A stretch of 64,000 bases of DNA from Zanthoxylum bungeanum (lineage: Eukaryota > Streptophyta > Magnoliopsida > Sapindales > Rutaceae): positions 252,001 through 316,000 of the forward strand of contig SKCR01007822.1 of NCBI GenBank assembly GCA_019454045.1, given 5' to 3'. Position 1 is the stretch's first letter. Each line of letters begins with the position of its first letter. Positions 59,298 through 64,000 of this stretch are shown piece after piece. The position numbers were made by a program, and so were the translations under genes. Below the pieces are notes generated by a model. It was not told the DNA's origin and searched no databases. It saw nothing but the letters and a program-made list of their open reading frames with translations.

Positions 59298-60229
59298 GAT
59301 TTTTTTTTTTTTTTTTTTACTCCATCACTTTTTGAGATGTTTCCTCCAATTAAACTAAAGCACGGAATATTACAAACTTTTCAATTTTAGCTCACGTCTT
59401 TATGTTTCCATGTATGTTGATAATATCTGCAAACTGAGAATATGAAAATCTATTTTAGTCAGTATTATGGAGAATTCACAAATTAAATAATTAAAAAGGA
59501 AATAAACAAAAACTAACTTGTTTCGAAATAGGTTTGAGATACGTCTCAGGAGTGTAAATTCCTTACTCGGCTATCTTTACCAATTCCACATTTTTAGTCA
59601 AAACAAAAACAAATTTTTTTGTAATTTTTGAAATATTTTCAATTTTTTTGTATTTTTCGAAAAATTTTGAACTAAAATAAAAATAACACACACACTAAAA
59701 ACAAGGTATTAATCAACTAATTCCCTCCCCCAAACCTAAATGAGACATTGTCCTCATGTCTTAAACAGTAGAAGAAGAGCTTAGAAGATAATACCTGGTC
59801 AGCTGAAATTTTACAGGAAAAATTACCGATTAAGATTTATGCCCAAATTACAGTTCTTACCACAATTGCTATTTGACCATTTTTTCATTAAAAATTTTGG
59901 CAGAATCACCTCTAAAAACTCAAAATTTCCCCAAAATTCACCCTAAAAAATTATCACCAATCAAATCCCAACTTTGGTATTTTTCAGAAAAATCCGACAG
60001 AGTCTCCCCTGAATTTTTGATTATCCAACACAACCTAAATCTATCAAATGCCACAAACACCCCAATTCAACTCTTCGCTCCCACAATCTACGAATCAAAT
60101 TAATCCACAATCCAACCCTTCGTAATTCAAAATTCCCAAATCAAACACACCATAATTCAATCCTAATTACCAAATCAATTTACCATTTACCAAATCAAAT
60201 TTTTATCAAATCATTACCGTAATTTCAGT

Positions 60230-61030
60230 TTTGATTTTGGCAGTGGTGGTACTCTCGGTTTGGACTTGGGTTTGATTTGTTGCTATCTCGGTTTTGGTTG
60301 TGGGTTGGGTGTTGGATGTGGGTGTATCGGCAGTGGGTTGGCTTCTGGTGACTCTCGGCTCTGTTGGTTTTGGATTGGGTTTATGGTCGGCCGGCTCGGT
60401 GATGGAGAGACACGGCAGTGGCTTGGTGGATTCGGTGAGTGGTGACTGTGATGATTCTCGGTGATGTTGGTGCGGTTGATGGGTCATAGTTGGCTTGGCA
60501 GTGGTGGGTTCGCGGCTAGTGGTGTCTCGGTTGGTGGATCTCTCGGCGATGGTGGCTGGACATGGCTCGGTTTCGGTTTGTTCTTGGCTCGGTGAAGGTT
60601 GCGGTTGTGGTCAGTTCGGTCTCTATTTGGGTGGATCTCAGCGATGTCTCTGGTTTTGTTCGGTCGTAAGTGGTTGATGAAGATCGGCTTTGACTCGGCG
60701 AGGAAGGGGCTCGGTCACGGCAAGGGTGGTGGTTCGGTTCTGGTTGCTCACAGTGTGGATCTTGGTTGGCTAAGACTCGGTCACGGTGATGAAGGTAGTG
60801 GCTCGGTCACGGCAAGGGTGGTTCGCAGTGTTCACGGTCGGTCTGGGTTTGCCTCGTCTTGCTCTCAGTTTGGTAGATCTCGGCTTGTTTTGGCTGGTTC
60901 GGTTTTGGTGGGCTCGGCGATTAGGTTGCTGTGGAGGTTCTCGGCTTTGTGCGTGGTGCGTCTTGGCTGGAGAAGGCTCGGTGAAGGCTTGGTGAAGGTT
61001 GCGGCTGTTGGAGGTGTTTGAGGAAGAAGA
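60230..61030 (-). repeat. CTCGG/TCGGT low-complexity segment of element H
   Basis: Plus strand is strongly G/T-biased with dozens of CTCGG, GGCTCGGT and CGGTGATGG-like words, so the element's RNA would be C/A-rich here. Open frames occur on both strands but read as repeats without a recognisable domain. Confidence 0.65.
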
Positions 61031-61628
61031 AGAAGTAAAAATGAGATCTGTGATGCCTCTGCTTATGTCTCTGATTTCGAGTCAGCGTCGCGACGCCAAA
61101 AATTGCCTAGCGTCGCGACCCTCGGTTCTTTAGGTTTAGGGTTTTGATTCGTTTTTTTTTTTTTTGGCAAAACCATGTCTTGTGACAGATAAATCCATAG
61201 GGACGCGTCTCAAAAGATGTCTCCTTACTTGGCCGTCTCCTGGATCAGCTTTGTATCTTAGTGATTTTGTCAAATTTTTATTTTGAAAATCCCGCTTGTA
61301 CTGGCCTCTTTTGTTCTGAAAAATTCCGTTTTTATTTTTTCCTGCAAAACTAACACACAAAATTAAAAAGTTCACACAAAATATGAAAAATAAATTACAA
61401 CAAATTGCATGGGTTGCCTCCCTGCTAGCGCTAAATTTTTCGTCTTCAGCCAGACGTGACTGAAATCTATTTGTCAAGGAGGTTTCAATGTCGTTTTGGA
61501 TGTCCGATTAAAGACAATCCCGTGAGCGTTGCTTTTGAAGGGTCTCTTCCAACGGTAAAATGGTAGAAATAATTTTGTCTCATTCAATGCTCGTGCCACC
61601 TTTTTGACTTTTGTTGCTCCAGTGGTTC

Positions 61629-62642
61629 CTAAAAAGAAAGAAAGAAAATTAGGAGGTCTCGTATGGTGCTTGACTTGGAATGGGAGTTCCATCTGTCAAG
61701 CTTCTGGTTGATATCTTTGATTTGTACTCCCCAAAACAGTGATGTTTCTCCTGAATGCTCTGGATCTTTATTAAGGTCAGACATTTGCTCCTCCATTTGA
61801 TCTGCTTCTTGCTCCATCTGAGGATGAAAAGATGAGTCAGACATTAGGTCTTCATCCTCTGATTCAGGTGAAATGATTTGCTCAGGTAGATCTTCTTCAA
61901 ACATTTGTGCAAAGCATTCTCCAAGATCTTCGTTTTGAGGATACAGAATTCCATCCTCAATTTTTGATGCAGTTGGTACAAATATTTCAGCTTCATCCTC
62001 GTCAGAATCTGAATAATAAAAGTCAAATCGAGACTTTGCCGGTTCGGGCTCCTGAACTGATACCTCTGGTTGTTGATACTGCTCAGCCTCCTCCTCTGTT
62101 GAAATGTCATTATGAAATGATTGGTACTCGAAGGCTTCATCAGCGTCATTTGAAACAGGTTCTTGAGGTATATAGTTCTGGTTGTCTGTGAATTGTCTGA
62201 TTTGATCTGTCATTCTCTGTATGGATTCTGTGTTACTCTGAATTTGTGCATCAAATTGAGCTGTCTGTTCTTTGAACATGTGAATCATTTGATCTTCCTC
62301 GGATGGTTCTGGTTGTTGATGAAGATCAAAGATAGATGGTGGATAAGATGGAAAATGTGGCTCTGTGAAATGTGATGGTTCTTCGTACCATGAAGGATCT
62401 TGATAGTTCTGCCACCCTAGATGGTAGTTGTATTCACAATAATCGCTTGGGTGGTCACCATTACATATGTCACATCTCCACATTGAGTTCTGTTGAGCAA
62501 ATGTAGTATTGCTTGGTTCTGGCATCCAGTGATAATTGTTGGGCTGGACAACAGGCCTCAGAAAACCGGACTGTTGCTCCCAGATTTGGGGTGTATCTTC
62601 TTGTAAAGCACGTAGTCTCTCAATCTCCCAGTAATGTTCCAT
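61629..62642 (-). CDS. gag-like protein of element H
   Basis: Intact 337-residue ORF from the ATG at 62642 (MEHYWEIERLRALQ); an upstream in-frame ATG at 62711 would add a hydrophobic 23-residue leader that looks like untranslated sequence. A zinc-knuckle-like CDICNGDHPSDYC (C-x2-C-x3-H-x4-C) lies near residue 57, then aromatic/proline-rich text (HFTEPHFPSYPP), a coiled segment with repeated Q/I (QTAQFDAQIQ) and a strongly acidic C-terminal half (YYSDSDEDEAEIF, SPESEDEDLM). The knuckle resembles those in Athila-type gag proteins, so RNA binding or packaging is plausible. No canonical Retrotrans_gag core is seen. It is the only intact ORF in any retroelement here. Confidence 0.75.
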   Translation of the reverse strand: MEHYWEIERLRALQEDTPQIWEQQSGFLRPVVQPNNYHWMPEPSNTTFAQQNSMWRCDICNGDHPSDYCEYNYHLGWQNYQDPSWYEEPSHFTEPHFPSYPPSIFDLHQQPEPSEEDQMIHMFKEQTAQFDAQIQSNTESIQRMTDQIRQFTDNQNYIPQEPVSNDADEAFEYQSFHNDISTEEEAEQYQQPEVSVQEPEPAKSRFDFYYSDSDEDEAEIFVPTASKIEDGILYPQNEDLGECFAQMFEEDLPEQIISPESEDEDLMSDSSFHPQMEQEADQMEEQMSDLNKDPEHSGETSLFWGVQIKDINQKLDRWNSHSKSSTIRDLLIFFLSF

Positions 62643-62755
62643 TTTTAAGTCACCTGAAATCAAAAGAAAGAAATAACAATTACATATAAAAATAAAGAAA
62701 ATTAGATACAAGTAAATTGGATAGCTTCAAAATTAATAACTCAAGAAATATAAGT

Positions 62756-62772
62756 CCCCGGCAACGGCGCCA
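62756..62772 (-). other. element H primer-binding site (tRNA-Asp)
   Basis: Minus strand TGGCGCCGTTGCCGGGG is the exact complement of the last 17 nt of plant tRNA-Asp including CCA. Six bases separate it from the LTR end. Confidence 0.92.
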
Positions 62773-62778
62773 AAAACT

Positions 62779-64000
62779 TGACCGGCGTAAACACACACGT
62801 ATAACGCAAGCGCACGTATCATTCAAGTAGTATAAAAATATCGATCCCACGATGACTTAATTCCTACTATTGTTATTAATTATTGAATCTATTTATTTAC
62901 AAATATCTAATTGAGGGTGAAGAGAATGATTGTTTGATTGGTTGAAAGTGGTTTTACAAAATAAATAAATAAATAAAAAGACAAAAGAAAATACTAAGGA
63001 AAATAACAAAAGACATAAAGATCTAGGGTTGTGAATCATTCTAATATCATTTTAAAGATGAAGTGGTTATCTTAAAGTTGGGTAATATATTGATTTATTA
63101 ACCTGGAACACTAAATTATGTGTAAGCCTCTGTCGATGGTCAGACACAAATACCCAGTTTAACCTAATTGAACCATATGTCTATGTCAATCAAATTATCT
63201 GGATTCATTAAGTTTAAGTTCCAATTATGGCTACCCCCGCCCGACAGGTATATTCCTATCCTGTAAGGAAATCTATTAAAGGGTTATCTATCCTCAAGGA
63301 AGATCGTGGGCTATTGAGTCTGAGGTCTTAAACCTAAAATCCCTATGTCTAGTTCATTTTAAGTTTACCTTATCAATCTTATTAGTGGCCAGTTAATAAA
63401 AAGTATTAAGATTAAGACTCAATAAATAAATCTTTATATTACCCAAATTATAATTTAACCCCTATAAACCGGTGATATTGGCTTTCATCACAACCCTAGA
63501 TTACTAACTTAGTTATGACACATAGCTAGGGCTAGTAAATATATAAAAGTAAAAGACATAAAGTAAAAATGCTGAAAAGTAAAATACAATAAAATGCTAA
63601 GGTAAAAGGAATTACTTTTACTACTACTAATTTAGATATCTCCCATAAAATAATATATAAACTTGTGATAATATTACCAACCGACCAATCTGGCGGTATC
63701 ATGATTAAGTCAAATTAAGTCCAACCAGCCATAAAGGCGGAACCAAAATTAAATTATCAACCGACCAATATAGCGGTATCCTTGATTAGTCAGGTTTAAA
63801 CCAGATTAAAATAAAATTACCAACCGGCCAATATAGCGGTATCCTTTTTAAGTCAGTATTTTAAATAGTGAATATATTATTTTTAAGGGAGATTAATCTA
63901 AATAGCAACAGTAAAAGAATTACCTTTCACCCTAGCTGGGGAAATTACTTCAACATGGTGAATAGTAAAAAAAAAACTGTAAAAGTAAAAAGTAAAAATT
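62779..64000 (-). repeat. element H 5' LTR, partial
   Basis: Its U5 end (CGCCGGTCA on the minus strand) is complete; U3, TATA and the outer TG lie beyond the window. Seven substitutions and one indel separate it from 56559-57780. Confidence 0.9.

Larger units (their letters stand above)
58497..61628 (-). other. element H internal non-coding 3' half
   Basis: No pol domain in any frame. Contents, right to left on the plus-strand map: a GCGTCGCGACGC palindrome at 61085 with a partial copy at 61112, a CTCGG-rich segment, AT-rich DNA, a duplicated 131-bp block and the polypurine tract beside the 3' LTR. Confidence 0.7.
56559..64000 (-). mobile_element. element H, young non-autonomous LTR element (right end outside window)
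   Basis: Minus-strand element: 3' LTR at left, 5' LTR at right and running off the window. The PBS is an exact match to tRNA-Asp. The compared 1.2 kb of the two LTRs differ by about eight changes (roughly 99% identity), so insertion is recent. The 4.3-kb internal region encodes one intact gag-like ORF and no protease, RT, RNase H or integrase, recalling LARD or TR-GAG elements. The left flank GTGGT (56554-56558) should recur beyond the right end. Confidence 0.88.

Noticed and set aside
60599..61021. 140-codon frame in the CTCGG segment
   Set aside because: Low-complexity Gly/Ser/Leu translation, antisense to element H, no domain.

Overview
The window reads as an AT-rich eudicot nuclear chromosome segment that is almost entirely transposable elements. 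Evidence: Ty1/copia and Ty3/gypsy LTR retrotransposons with plant-type primer-binding sites (tRNA-Arg, tRNA-Asp, initiator Met), Mutator-like MITEs, a tRNA-derived SINE and one plant AP2/ERF transcription-factor gene. The species cannot be named from sequence alone. I see one ordinary host gene, an intron-less DREB-type AP2/ERF factor at 9825-10346 on the minus strand.

Layout. 1-5742: parts of a Tat-lineage Ty3/gypsy element: a decayed intron-containing antisense ORF (gypsy-type transposon domain, PF04195-like) with its own TATA and E2F-like promoter, a 144-bp tandem array, a polypurine tract, an LTR (4083-4785) and a decayed gag on the other side of that LTR. 5743-14394: host-like DNA with two MITEs, a 2.5-kb solo LTR (A1), the ERF gene and a SINE. 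14395-18096: an internally deleted copia element (G). 18701-28550: an old copia remnant (F) split by an 8.1-kb non-autonomous Tat/Ogre-like element (E1) with tRNA-Arg PBS and tandem arrays instead of gag-pol.

28821-55935: one copia element (C, TSD ATTTT) that would be 8.9 kb but is inflated to 27 kb by three insertions within about 130 bp of its reverse-transcriptase sequence: solo LTR D (itself hit by solo LTR E2), solo LTR A2 and a full-length 10.3-kb copia element B. Target-site duplications fix every junction. 56559 to the window end: a young minus-strand element (H, tRNA-Asp PBS, LTRs about 99% identical over the visible part) with one intact gag-like ORF and no pol.

How the parts relate. 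E1, E2 and H look non-autonomous and would depend on proteins from other elements; the coding copies here (B, C, F, G, the Tat element) are broken, mostly by C-to-T or G-to-A nonsense changes. The most striking signal is a ~95-nt module, enclosed by an inverted repeat, present in the transcribed part of the E-family LTR and in the 5' leader of the unrelated copia element B. Its stem sequences differ between copies while pairing is largely kept, suggesting a structured RNA shared by two retrotransposon superfamilies.
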